A DNA stretch of 34,443 bases from the IMG/VR virus record IMGVR_UViG_3300031841_000238, positions 1 through 34,443 of that record; one strand, given 5' to 3'. Shown piece after piece: positions 1 through 6,859 of this stretch. Both the position numbers and the translations under genes were made by a program. Under the pieces are notes generated by a model that saw nothing but the letters and a program-made list of their open reading frames with translations, was not told the origin of the DNA and searched no databases. This DNA comes from a virus. Within the stretch, counting starts at the first letter, position 1. Every line of letters begins with the position of its first letter.

Positions 1-2
1 TA

Positions 3-218
3 ATGTTAGATTACTTATGGATTCCAGTCTTATTAATCACTGCATTGGTAGTTACCATCATGGCTTTAGTTGTGATAGTTGCAGTAGTTATGTGGATATG
101 GGATAACAGACCAGTCAGATATATAAAGTTAAGTAATGATGCAGTTGACTTTATAGATGATTTACAAAGAGATATGTACAAGAATGATTTTTATGAGGAT
201 GATTTCAATGAGCGTTAA
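3..218 (+). CDS. Small single-pass membrane protein
   Basis: A 71-residue protein of unknown function. Residues 5-33 form one long hydrophobic segment, followed by an Arg/Lys-containing stretch and an acidic C-terminus rich in Asp and Glu, so it probably spans the inner membrane once with its charged tail in the cytoplasm. The start ATG overlaps a TAA at positions 1-3 by one base (TAATG), which implies an upstream gene ending just outside the window. It overlaps the start of the next gene by 11 bases, so the two are probably translated together. No catalytic motif is visible. It could be an early phage membrane protein, but nothing in it points to a specific role. Confidence 0.65.
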   Translation: MLDYLWIPVLLITALVVTIMALVVIVAVVMWIWDNRPVRYIKLSNDAVDFIDDLQRDMYKNDFYEDDFNER

Positions 219-429
219 TATAGAAATGATGATTACAAAACTACGACATGTACAAGCAAAGATAGATATAAAGACAAGTAGTTTAAACGACCTTCACAAA
301 GAAAGAAAAAGTGTCATTGTGTTTTGTTACAGTAATGGTATGTCAGCAATAAATATCGCACAAGCATTGAACATGACACGACAGAGGGTCTACAAGATAC
401 TTGAAGAACACAAAGAAGAGGAGGAGTAA
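208..429 (+). CDS. Small helix-turn-helix DNA-binding protein
   Basis: A 73-residue protein with a Lys/Arg-rich, probably helical N-terminal half and a clear helix-turn-helix in the C-terminal half, where GMSAINIAQALNMTRQRVYK reads as helix, turn and recognition helix. The reading frame is open to an ATG at 157, but I chose the ATG at 208. It has a GAGGAT Shine-Dalgarno about 8 bases upstream and overlaps the preceding stop by only 11 bases, whereas the longer start would overlap by 62. The stop overlaps the next ATG by one base (TAATG). Small HTH proteins of this kind are common in actinophage early operons. A role as an early transcription regulator is inferred from the fold and position only. 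Confidence 0.72.
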   Translation: MSVNIEMMITKLRHVQAKIDIKTSSLNDLHKERKSVIVFCYSNGMSAINIAQALNMTRQRVYKILEEHKEEEE

Positions 430-1262
430 TGCCTAAGTTTGATTTAAACAACTACGAAACAGTAGAAGATAGGCTTAAAGTTTTTTGGAAAGATTATCCA
501 GAGGGCAGAATAGAAACAGAGATTATACATATAACACCAGATGGTACTTGCGTAACCATACAGGCAAGTGTGTTTAAACAGGGTGAGGATGCAAGACCAG
601 TAGCAACAGGAATCGCACAAGAAACAAAAGGTCAGGGTGGATTTGCTAATGCTGATGCGTGGATGGAGAACTGCGAAACATCTGCTATTGGTAGAGCTTT
701 GGCTAACTGGAAGTATCAAGGAAGCAACAAACCTAGACCATCACAAGAAGAGATGAAAAAGGTACAGAAATCTAAACCTAAACAAGAGGTTGAGAAAGTA
801 ATTCTAGAGGAATCTATCAAGAAGTTTGAAGATGATATTGGTTACAAAAAAGAAGAGGGTAAGAACGCAAAGCAACTGAATCAAGTTATTGCAGGTTTTG
901 GTTTTAGTAAAGATGTATCCGATACATATAAAGCACAAGCCTTTAAAGAATCTAAATTGTCTAATGATGTTGAGTCTTGGACTAATGATGAGATGGGAAA
1001 GTTTTTAGATTTGTTTGAGAAAGCAACACAAAATAAAACTAATCCAATAGAAGAAGTGTTTGGAGAAGTAATAGAAACTGTAATACCTACATGCCCTGAG
1101 TGTAATAAATCAGAGTGGATAGAGGACAACAGAGAGAAAAAACAATCTAATCCAGAACAGTTTGGAAACATACCATCATGGTCTTGTAGCACATACAAAG
1201 GCAATAAAGGTTGTGGATGGGTAGCTTGGGGTGATACAGACTGCCCTAAAGAGTGGCTTTAG
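429..1262 (+). CDS. Putative ssDNA-binding/recombination protein with C-terminal zinc ribbon
   Basis: A 277-residue protein. The N-terminal ~95 residues follow a pattern I recognise from many actinophage genomes: an N-terminal NYETVEDRLKVFW block, a short beta-rich stretch, then NCETSAIGRALAN at 81-93. Residues ~100-215 are charged and probably helical. The C-terminus is a zinc-ribbon-like module with Cys222-x2-Cys225 and Cys253/Cys262, plus Cys272. The family is usually annotated as hypothetical. A role in single-strand DNA binding or annealing during replication and recombination is inferred from the zinc ribbon and from the PD-(D/E)XK nuclease three genes downstream, not from a proven activity. 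The start overlaps the previous stop (TAATG) behind a GAGGAG Shine-Dalgarno. Confidence 0.7.
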   Translation: MPKFDLNNYETVEDRLKVFWKDYPEGRIETEIIHITPDGTCVTIQASVFKQGEDARPVATGIAQETKGQGGFANADAWMENCETSAIGRALANWKYQGSNKPRPSQEEMKKVQKSKPKQEVEKVILEESIKKFEDDIGYKKEEGKNAKQLNQVIAGFGFSKDVSDTYKAQAFKESKLSNDVESWTNDEMGKFLDLFEKATQNKTNPIEEVFGEVIETVIPTCPECNKSEWIEDNREKKQSNPEQFGNIPSWSCSTYKGNKGCGWVAWGDTDCPKEWL

Positions 1263-1549
1263 AACAAGCAGGTGGAGATAGTTTAAACAACTTAATTAAA
1301 AGAATAAAGGAAAAATATCCTAATTATAATTTTGATATACCACCTGAACCAGATACAAAATGTAAAAGCCAATATGACTGTAAGGGTTTAAGGAACATAA
1401 CCTACATTGACACTGAGGGAAACATCTACTGTGGTAGAAGATTTAAACTACAAGATGATAATAATCCTCATGCTTGGTCATACAAAGAGTGTCATGCTTT
1501 ATTACAAAAGAAAAGACAAGGAGGAGTACAAGATGAAATCCCATTCTAA
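1253..1549 (+). CDS. Cysteine-containing protein of unknown function (GTG start)
   Basis: A 98-residue protein that I do not recognise. It starts with GTG inside the end of the preceding gene (10-base overlap). No in-frame ATG exists before the conserved-looking middle, so GTG is the best choice, although its Shine-Dalgarno (AAAGAG directly before it) is close and weak. Four cysteines (Cys37, Cys43, Cys60, Cys80) sit in a compact charged region, so metal binding is possible, but the spacing is not that of WhiB or of a classic zinc ribbon. It lies between the zinc-ribbon recombination protein and the nuclease, in the same + strand operon, which suggests a DNA-metabolism role by context only. 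Confidence 0.6.
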   Translation: MALEQAGGDSLNNLIKRIKEKYPNYNFDIPPEPDTKCKSQYDCKGLRNITYIDTEGNIYCGRRFKLQDDNNPHAWSYKECHALLQKKRQGGVQDEIPF

Positions 1550-1895
1550 AGAAACTGATTATGGTTTTAATGGTCTTGTTCAAATGTTTAATCAGAAAGA
1601 AATAAACATACAAGACTGGGTGTTTAAACAACTAGACAAAGAAAGAGGTGGTATAGAGTTTATGTTGCCTAATGCACAAGGTGAGATATATTTAACATGG
1701 GGAGATATGTACAGTGTTGATGTAACTTTTGTAAATACACAAGCACAATATAAAGAGGTAGTTACCTTACCTACTTTAGAAGTATTTATAGAAACATTAG
1801 AAGAGCAGAGAAAGAAAACAGTAGAAAGCATAAGAGATATGTTAATGGATAAGTTTGGTAGTGATAAAGAACGAGAAGATGGTAAGCCTTTCTAA
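1533..1895 (+). CDS. Conserved-looking small protein of unknown function
   Basis: A 120-residue acidic protein with no motif I recognise. The frame stays open from 1407, but the start is set at the ATG at 1533 because an ideal AGGAGGAG Shine-Dalgarno (1519-1526) lies six bases upstream and the overlap with the preceding gene is then only 17 bases. The protein alternates short beta-like stretches (EIYLTWGDMYSVDVTF) with a helical, charged C-terminal third (residues ~85-115). The stop overlaps the next ATG by one base (TAATG), so it is probably co-translated with the nuclease downstream. Function unknown. Confidence 0.68.
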   Translation: MKSHSKETDYGFNGLVQMFNQKEINIQDWVFKQLDKERGGIEFMLPNAQGEIYLTWGDMYSVDVTFVNTQAQYKEVVTLPTLEVFIETLEEQRKKTVESIRDMLMDKFGSDKEREDGKPF

Positions 1896-2371
1896 TGGGT
1901 AGCACATACAAAGATTCATACGAGGATAGAAACTCAGGTGAAGATATGGCAGACCTTTCTATGCAACAGTATCTTAAAGACAATGATTGTGTAGAGTATC
2001 AAGACTATTTAAGAATAGGAACTGACCCAAAAGAAAATAAGTTAGATTTGTTTTGGTTTGCTACCAAGATACTTCTAGTACCTGACTACATACTTGTGCG
2101 TAAAGGTTTTATATTTTTTATTGAGGTCAAAGGAACTAACAAATTAAAAGCTGAAGACTATTACAAGATACAAGAGATGGCTTTCAAAGGTTCTAAATAT
2201 AAGGAGGTAAAGGTAGGAATTATGTACTTTGCCCACAAGGATGCCGAACCTGTATGGATAGACCATAACAAATTGTATGACTATTGGATAGACCCACGCA
2301 TACCTATTAAGTATTATCCAGAGTTAGATTTTCAAGGTAACAAAAAAGCATATAAAGAAATACCTGTATAA
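1895..2371 (+). CDS. PD-(D/E)XK family nuclease
   Basis: A 158-residue protein with the core of a PD-(D/E)XK nuclease: Pro63-Asp64 (LVPDYILV), a short hydrophobic strand, then Glu77-Val-Lys79 (FFIEVKG), followed by a helix carrying Tyr/Lys/Gln93 (YYKIQEM). This Asp...Glu-x-Lys arrangement coordinates a divalent metal for phosphodiester cleavage in resolvases, VRR-NUC proteins and phage exonucleases. The size fits a small single-domain phage nuclease or Holliday-junction-resolvase-like enzyme. I cannot decide the substrate. It is the last gene of the + strand operon, starting with a one-base TAATG overlap, and it converges on the metallophosphoesterase gene. Partnership with the recombination protein upstream is inferred from operon membership. 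Confidence 0.72.
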   Translation: MGSTYKDSYEDRNSGEDMADLSMQQYLKDNDCVEYQDYLRIGTDPKENKLDLFWFATKILLVPDYILVRKGFIFFIEVKGTNKLKAEDYYKIQEMAFKGSKYKEVKVGIMYFAHKDAEPVWIDHNKLYDYWIDPRIPIKYYPELDFQGNKKAYKEIPV

Positions 2372-2382
2372 GCCTATAAACA

Positions 2383-2407
2383 CTGAGGATTTACACCCCT
2401 GAGGATT
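2383..2407. repeat. Two CTGAGGATT direct repeats in the convergent intergenic gap
   Basis: The 74-bp gap between the converging operons (2372-2445) holds CTGAGGATT at 2383-2391 and again at 2399-2407, 16 bp apart. A 10-bp palindrome TCCTATAGGA (2444-2453) marks the end of the metallophosphoesterase gene. There is no GC-rich stem with a T-run, so no intrinsic terminator can be called for either operon. Confidence 0.5.
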
Positions 2408-2445
2408 GATTCTAAGACAATAGTATTTAGTTGTGGCACTATGTC

Positions 2446-3612
2446 CTATAGGATTTTAAGATTATCCCAACCTTTTTTGTTTACTGTGAAAGTTAGCACA
2501 CCTGGATGCGACCACATACCACTTCTTGCAGTAAAGTCCAAGGACTTATCTAAGCTAGGGGATTGAAACCAAGTTCTATCACCTTGTTGCTTTGCACGAA
2601 AGTGATGGTAGTGACCTGTGATAAGAATTTGACACTCACCTGCAGGGAGAAAGCCATACATCTGACCCTTCCACCAATTCTCTATTTTGTTTTCTGGATT
2701 ACCAGAACCAGAGGTCATGTGACCATGTGTCCAACCACAAGTAATACCTTTTATATCCATAACTTGATGAAAGCCATCAGGTATTTTGACTGATACATTT
2801 TTATATCTTTCTGGATTAGATTTCATTATCTCTTCACATATCTGCAAGTGCATAGTGTCTGTGTTATCTAACCTGTTAGTAACAACTTGACCTTTCTGTG
2901 AACGAGAAGCCTCACCATGATTTCCTGGACATCCTGCCAATGTTAATTTATCTGCATGAGGTAGGAATGTTTCTATGGTTTTCATCATCATAGACCTAGC
3001 TAACGCATACTGTTCTATCATTGACAGTTCAATATTAAAAGGTTGACTGTCATAGAATCCATAACAGTTTTCTGTAAGGTCACCTAGACCTATCATGTAT
3101 ATCTCATCTATTAAGACACCTGACTTACGCAGTTCTTTTATTCTGTTTACTGCATCTTGTAGTGCTATGTCATATCTTTTGATAGTGTTCTCAACACCAT
3201 AATCTTTTTTTCCAAGTTGCCAATCTGCCATAAAAAACAAAAAAGCAGTGTCACCTCCATGTGTTTTAAATTTTAATGGTGGTTTCCTACCTGCTTGTTT
3301 AAACAGTGCTTGAAAATACTTATCTTGTCCAGGTCTTTTCTTTTTTACGAGTCCTTTAAATGCAAAAAATGTTTCTGTTCTTCCACCTTTTAATTGAACT
3401 TGCCATGAAGATGACCTTACTGTACCTTCAATCTCGTATAGCTTTGGGTCATAGCCCCATTGTCGTAGTATCTCATCAAACTTATTATTGTAGTTTGGGT
3501 CTGTTCCGACATGTGTGATTTCACCTTGACCAGTCTGGTCATTAATATCTACACCTGGTTTCCATCCAGACTTGTAGAAGTTGTTACCCCATTCTTCTGG
3601 TACTTTAGGCAT
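2446..3612 (-). CDS. Calcineurin-like metallophosphoesterase
   Basis: A 388-residue protein with the ordered motifs of a two-metal phosphoesterase: ADWQLG (Asp130), IGLGDLTEN (Asp178), GNHGE (Asn231-His232), TCGWTHGH (His296/His298) and ITGHYHH (His334/His336). The ~110 residues before the first motif are basic and are probably a substrate-binding extension. In the first motif Gln132 stands where the classic Asp-x-His has histidine; DWQ/DLQ variants occur in phage members. Relatives hydrolyse nucleic-acid ends or nucleotides (Mre11/SbcD-like), but the substrate here is unknown. It is the promoter-distal last gene of the leftward strand and has its own strong Shine-Dalgarno (CAAAGGAGG) behind a hairpin and a TATAAT box, so it may also be expressed separately from the late genes. 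Confidence 0.85.
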   Translation of the reverse strand: MPKVPEEWGNNFYKSGWKPGVDINDQTGQGEITHVGTDPNYNNKFDEILRQWGYDPKLYEIEGTVRSSSWQVQLKGGRTETFFAFKGLVKKKRPGQDKYFQALFKQAGRKPPLKFKTHGGDTAFLFFMADWQLGKKDYGVENTIKRYDIALQDAVNRIKELRKSGVLIDEIYMIGLGDLTENCYGFYDSQPFNIELSMIEQYALARSMMMKTIETFLPHADKLTLAGCPGNHGEASRSQKGQVVTNRLDNTDTMHLQICEEIMKSNPERYKNVSVKIPDGFHQVMDIKGITCGWTHGHMTSGSGNPENKIENWWKGQMYGFLPAGECQILITGHYHHFRAKQQGDRTWFQSPSLDKSLDFTARSGMWSHPGVLTFTVNKKGWDNLKIL

Positions 3613-3616
3613 AATA

Positions 3617-3650
3617 CCTCCTTTGCCCTGTCAATACTATTATACAGGGC
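3617..3650 (-). promoter_or_regulatory. Hairpin/-10 element upstream of the metallophosphoesterase gene
   Basis: On the - strand a perfect 7-bp inverted repeat, GCCCTGT (3644-3650) and ACAGGGC (3625-3631), encloses a 12-base loop that begins right after a consensus TATAAT (3638-3643, sharing the final T of the left arm). The right arm abuts the Shine-Dalgarno (CAAAGGAGG, 3617-3625). No good -35 is visible at 16-18 bp. It could be a promoter with a repressor operator, or an RNA hairpin that controls access to the ribosome-binding site. It is not a terminator, because no T-run follows. Confidence 0.4.
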
Positions 3651-3666
3651 TAAGAAGACAATATTT

Positions 3667-3957
3667 TTATTTAGATATTTGTTTTTTAGCGTATGTCTTG
3701 ACAACTGCTAGTGCAGCACCACCACCTGCTAATGCAGCTAACTGAATTGTTTCAGCTTCTACACCAACTAATGGGGCAACTGTTAATGCACCAATGAACG
3801 CTTCAATAAAGGTCCAGGCAGTTCGTTCAAGCATATCTTTCAAGTCTTCACTCATCTTGTAACTCCATGCTTCATTCCAAGGAGTCCACCATAAGTCCTT
3901 CTTGAACTTACCCTCTTGGTTTCTTCTTCTATTATTTTTTTCAAATAAATCTGACAT
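3667..3957 (-). CDS. Holin, r1t-like
   Basis: A 96-residue protein. Residues 1-45 are charged and polar with several Trp. Then RTAWTFIEAFIGALTV (from about residue 45) begins the first hydrophobic helix, and ETIQLAALAGGGAALAVV forms the second, ending in the basic tail KTYAKKQISK. The order ERT-x-WTF...A...ALAVVK matches the r1t-type holin family found in many actinophages, with two membrane helices separated by a short turn. Such holins form inner-membrane lesions that let lysins reach the cell wall. The start overlaps the stop of the DUF5675 gene by one base (TAATG), placing it in the lysis cassette. The N-terminal charged extension is longer than in typical r1t holins. Confidence 0.75.
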   Translation of the reverse strand: MSDLFEKNNRRRNQEGKFKKDLWWTPWNEAWSYKMSEDLKDMLERTAWTFIEAFIGALTVAPLVGVEAETIQLAALAGGGAALAVVKTYAKKQISK

Positions 3958-4550
3958 TATTGTATTACCTTTCCACTAAGTTTTGATTTAATTGTTAAAA
4001 CATTTCCATTTATTTCCTGCAATTTATCATAAACTGTGGTAGCTAAAACTGTATGGTCTTTTGCTTTGTTGTCTTCTTCACCTTGTTTAAACAGGTTATT
4101 GATAGTTGTATATTCTATGCTTACATTTTTACCTTGAAGTAATTGACTTGCTACTTTTGCATACATTTTTTTGTATGCCACTGTGCTACTACCAATAAAC
4201 CCATCCTTAGATACTTCTAAGTCTTGTTGTGTTTCTCCTACAATTAAACAACCTGATGTATGTTCATCAGTGTTACCAGTGTGTATAAGAATATAGGTAA
4301 AGTTTGGCACATCTTGTATGTGTAACATACCATAGTGTGCGTTCTTGTATCTCTCTGAATACTTAGCATGAAAGCCACCTGTCTTTCTAAACTTTATATC
4401 GTATGTGCCTTCAGGTATGCAAGTTTCGTGCATTACTTTTACTGCTTGATACTGGTCTTCAAGTGTATAACACTCAAAAATACCATCTATAAATAGCAAC
4501 CCATTCGTTGCATCTGTTCCAAATTGTGTTCTAACTACTGTTAGTTTCAT
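3957..4550 (-). CDS. DUF5675-like protein, candidate cell-wall-active enzyme
   Basis: A 197-residue protein. I chose the ATG at 4550, preceded by GGAAGGTGG, over an upstream ATG at 4616 because the protein then starts MKLTVVRTQF, the usual start of this family. Visible family marks are YTLED (29-32), PEGTYDIKF (46-54), and YILIHTGN with His90 followed by TSGCLIVG with Cys101. The His/Ser-Gly-Cys order recalls L,D-transpeptidase (YkuD-type) active sites, but the enzymatic activity of the family is not established. Residues ~135-197 form a less conserved helical tail. Lying directly before the holin, it is the best positional candidate for the endolysin-associated function in this phage, alongside the GH24 lysozyme at 20985-21755. 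Confidence 0.65.
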   Translation of the reverse strand: MKLTVVRTQFGTDATNGLLFIDGIFECYTLEDQYQAVKVMHETCIPEGTYDIKFRKTGGFHAKYSERYKNAHYGMLHIQDVPNFTYILIHTGNTDEHTSGCLIVGETQQDLEVSKDGFIGSSTVAYKKMYAKVASQLLQGKNVSIEYTTINNLFKQGEEDNKAKDHTVLATTVYDKLQEINGNVLTIKSKLSGKVIQ

Positions 4551-4641
4551 CCTGTCCACCTTCCTTACAGTTATTACTTCCATGTTTACAGTTACATATT
4601 TGTACGAAAGAACCATCTTCTTTCTTAGTTACCATACACAT
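4531..4641 (-). CDS. Small cysteine-rich protein in the lysis cassette
   Basis: A 36-residue reading frame. It starts at the ATG at 4641, which overlaps the stop of the upstream membrane-protein gene (TAATG), and ends 20 bases inside the DUF5675 gene. It contains Cys2, Cys16, Cys18 and Cys25 plus His20 (FVQICNCKHGSNNC), so it could bind zinc or form disulfides. Start/stop overlaps on both sides, the pattern of the whole operon, and the otherwise empty 90-bp gap argue that it is real. Its Shine-Dalgarno is weak (AGGATTTAGAG). Function unknown. Confidence 0.5.
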   Translation of the reverse strand: MCMVTKKEDGSFVQICNCKHGSNNCKEGGQDETNSS

Positions 4642-4823
4642 TAATCTCTAAATCCTATTGTAAGTAACCATACTGCTAATGTAATTATAGTCGCAACTCC
4701 TGTGATTTGTTGTGCAGAACCAGTTAGTGTAAGCGTAGCAATAACTAAACCAACCAAAGTCCAACTAAGGTTTAATGTTTCTTTTATTGCTGCTACAAAC
4801 CAGGTCCATAACTTCTTTATCAT
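4641..4823 (-). CDS. Small membrane protein with two hydrophobic segments
   Basis: A 60-residue protein. A short basic, Trp-rich N-terminus (MIKKLWTWF) is followed by two hydrophobic stretches, residues ~20-33 and ~40-56, ending in GFRD. It overlaps the preceding gene by four bases (ATGA). Size, topology and position in the lysis cassette suggest a second holin or antiholin-like membrane protein, but no family signature is certain. Phages with two adjacent small membrane proteins often use one to modulate the other. That parallel is inference. Confidence 0.6.
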   Translation of the reverse strand: MIKKLWTWFVAAIKETLNLSWTLVGLVIATLTLTGSAQQITGVATIITLAVWLLTIGFRD

Positions 4824-6547
4824 AGACTTCTCCTAAATACAAAAGCTGCCATAGTAGCTATTCTAGTCAAAATAACTGGCACTACCACTTCTTGTGCTTT
4901 TTCTTTTTGGTCTTGTGTCATATCATCTCCTATATTGCTAATAGTTATACCTTCAAAATCTAAATCTACAAATGTTTCTATTGGATTTTCTAAAAAGTTT
5001 TCGTACTGCACCTCTGTTACAACATCAGCAAGTGTGTAGTTCTCTACATCTGCATTCTTTACAGCTCTTTCTACATACTCTTCTACTGCTTCAGCTACTG
5101 CCTCATCTTCTTTAACTGCTTTAGCAATAATCTCAACATCATCTTCTTGTACTTGTAATACTTCTGCCACGACTGCAACTTGTTCTTCTGTGAGTTCTTC
5201 TACATCTGCAATAGCTTCCTCAACAACAGCTTGAACTACTTCTTGTACCTCAACAGATACTTGGTCTAACTTTTGTACTCCAATGTCATTAACTTGTTCA
5301 ATAATTTCTATAGCTTCTTCAGTAGTAACTTCTTCAACAACTATATTTTCTACAACAGCAGTAACTTCTTCAGCTTCAACAGCAATCTCTTCTTCTGTAA
5401 GTTCTACAGGTTCTTTAACCTCTGCTTCAGGTATCTCTCTGTCGACATCCTCTTCAATAATTTCCTGTATTGGCTCATCCAAAACTTCCTTTGTATCCTC
5501 TTTAATCTCTTCATCTACAATCTCCTCTATTGTTTCATCTTGTATTGGTATTTCCACCACGATTTCGGTAACGATATCTTCCAAATCAAATTCAATAATC
5601 TCGAACTCAATAGGTTGTTCTTCAAACTCCACAACTTCATCTTTAGATATTTCCTCTTTAGGTGGGTCGAGTACATCAACATCATCCTCAGGAATGATGA
5701 CTTCCACATCTTCTTTAATTTCTTCAACTATGACCTCCTCTTCTATAATATCATCTTTAAAATCTTCTTCAATAGGTTCAGGTATAGCACAATCACCACG
5801 CTCTATTTGTGCATCAGTCATATAACAACCATACTTATCTTCATTAGCTTTACGCTCATTATCACGCTCTACTGTTCCATCTTCTATTTCTGTTGTTGTA
5901 TATTCTGCTTCAGTTCCATCATCCATGATGACCACTTCTTTAGGAGGTAATGTTGTAGTTGTAGTAGGTGGTGGAGGTGGTGGAGGTGGCACAGTAGTAG
6001 TTGTTGTGGTCGTAGTTGTGCTAGATGTAGTAGTGGTATCAGGTACAGTAGTTGTACTTGATGTAGTTGTTGTAGTAGTAGATGTATCTACACAAGTAGT
6101 AGTAGGTGCAGACCAATCTGTTTGTGTTTCATTAAATGGTGTTTGGTCAGGTAAAGCTATGCTTCTTTCTGCAGATATTGTACTGTAACTATTGTCTGTA
6201 TCATTGTCCGACCTTACTCTGTAATAAAATGTACCTACAGGTAACTCAAAGTATGTTCTTAAATCACTAATACTAAATACATAATCATTCCATACATTCT
6301 GTTCGTGTCCAAAAGATGTAGATACACAGTAACTACTAGCATCAACACCAGTAGCCATAGCAAAAAATATTGTGTATTTTTCAGGTGGACTATCTTCAAA
6401 TCCATCAGAACCTAATAAGCTAATGGTTAAGTCACCTGTTTCTGTATTTACTGTTTCGTTATAACCATAAGGTTCTTGTGTAGGAACATGGTCAGCTAAT
6501 ACAGGCAAAGGTATTAATAAAAAAACAGCTAAGAGTATTCTTAGCAT
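4820..6547 (-). CDS. Secreted acidic protein with Thr/Pro-rich linker and long coiled-coil-like region
   Basis: A 575-residue protein. Residues 1-18 are a signal peptide (MLRILLAVFLLIPLPVLA) with a plausible cut after Ala18. Residues ~20-148 form a beta-rich, fibronectin-III-like domain with two cysteines (Cys74, Cys152 nearby). Residues 149-202 are a low-complexity linker of Thr runs, VPD/VPP and eight consecutive prolines. Residues ~205-540 are extremely acidic, rich in Glu, Val and Ile, and probably helical. The last ~24 residues are hydrophobic and end FVFRRSL, perhaps a membrane or surface anchor. The architecture resembles actinobacterial cell-surface proteins. The gene sits inside the lysis cassette (ATGA overlap downstream, TAATG overlap upstream). 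It might act in the host envelope during lysis or superinfection exclusion. The function is not known. Confidence 0.62.
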   Translation of the reverse strand: MLRILLAVFLLIPLPVLADHVPTQEPYGYNETVNTETGDLTISLLGSDGFEDSPPEKYTIFFAMATGVDASSYCVSTSFGHEQNVWNDYVFSISDLRTYFELPVGTFYYRVRSDNDTDNSYSTISAERSIALPDQTPFNETQTDWSAPTTTCVDTSTTTTTTSSTTTVPDTTTTSSTTTTTTTTTVPPPPPPPPTTTTTLPPKEVVIMDDGTEAEYTTTEIEDGTVERDNERKANEDKYGCYMTDAQIERGDCAIPEPIEEDFKDDIIEEEVIVEEIKEDVEVIIPEDDVDVLDPPKEEISKDEVVEFEEQPIEFEIIEFDLEDIVTEIVVEIPIQDETIEEIVDEEIKEDTKEVLDEPIQEIIEEDVDREIPEAEVKEPVELTEEEIAVEAEEVTAVVENIVVEEVTTEEAIEIIEQVNDIGVQKLDQVSVEVQEVVQAVVEEAIADVEELTEEQVAVVAEVLQVQEDDVEIIAKAVKEDEAVAEAVEEYVERAVKNADVENYTLADVVTEVQYENFLENPIETFVDLDFEGITISNIGDDMTQDQKEKAQEVVVPVILTRIATMAAFVFRRSL

Positions 6548-6711
6548 TACATTACAATCGCTGCAACAACTCCACCTAATGCTACAAGTAGCGTTAATAC
6601 TTTATAAAACTCAGCTTTATCTAACTTAGCATCTAGCTTTTCTTCTAGTCTGTCTAGTCTTTCAATGACCATATTAAGAAGTTCCTTTTGTGTATAGCCA
6701 TTGTTTGTCAT
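6547..6711 (-). CDS. Small coiled-coil plus membrane-anchor protein (XhlA-like architecture)
   Basis: A 54-residue protein. Residues 1-35 are polar and helical with a heptad-like pattern (MVIERLDRLEEKLDAKLDKA), and residues ~37-54 are one hydrophobic helix (VLTLLVALGGVVAAIVM). This is the layout of XhlA-type holin-associated proteins. A GAGGAC Shine-Dalgarno lies about 10 bases before the ATG. The TAA shares one base with the ATG of the secreted acidic protein. A role in lysis, as a holin partner, is likely from architecture and position, but sequence identity to XhlA is not demonstrated. Confidence 0.62.
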   Translation of the reverse strand: MTNNGYTQKELLNMVIERLDRLEEKLDAKLDKAEFYKVLTLLVALGGVVAAIVM

Positions 6712-6846
6712 TTATGGTAAGTCCTCGTGTGATAGCCAATCCCATTCTTTATCCCAATCATTCTGTGTAGGTGTAGATAATCTTTTAAGATAAGATACAA
6801 TTTCTTTAAAAAAATATCCAAGAATAAAACCAGTTATAAAATCCAT
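6712..6846 (-). CDS. Small membrane-associated protein ending in SHEDLP
   Basis: A 44-residue reading frame filling the gap between the 225-residue unknown and the XhlA-like gene. Residues 1-21 are hydrophobic/amphipathic (MDFITGFILGYFFKEIVSYL). Residues 29-44 are Trp- and Asp-rich (NDWDKEWDWLSHEDLP). Short proteins with an N-terminal hydrophobic helix and a WDW...DLP tail are common in marine phage genomes next to tail or lysis genes. No Shine-Dalgarno is evident, but TATAAT sits seven bases before the ATG. Its stop abuts the next ATG. Function unknown. Confidence 0.5.
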   Translation of the reverse strand: MDFITGFILGYFFKEIVSYLKRLSTPTQNDWDKEWDWLSHEDLP

Positions 6847-6859
6847 AAGTTGGATTATA

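Noticed and set aside
1253-1549. Possible WhiB-type transcription factor (four cysteines, actinophage context)
   Set aside because: Cysteine spacing is C-x5-C-x16-C-x19-C, without the Cys-x2-Cys pair and the G[VI]WGG motif of WhiB proteins.
5273-5950. Long + strand reading frames rich in Phe/Asn/Tyr or Ser/Thr opposite the secreted acidic protein
   Set aside because: They are antisense shadows created by the repeated Glu/Val/Ile codons of the real gene. Composition is implausible and no ribosome-binding site is present.
5925-6188. Gly/Val-repeat frame on the + strand
   Set aside because: It is the complement of the poly-Thr/poly-Pro linker codons and not a gene.
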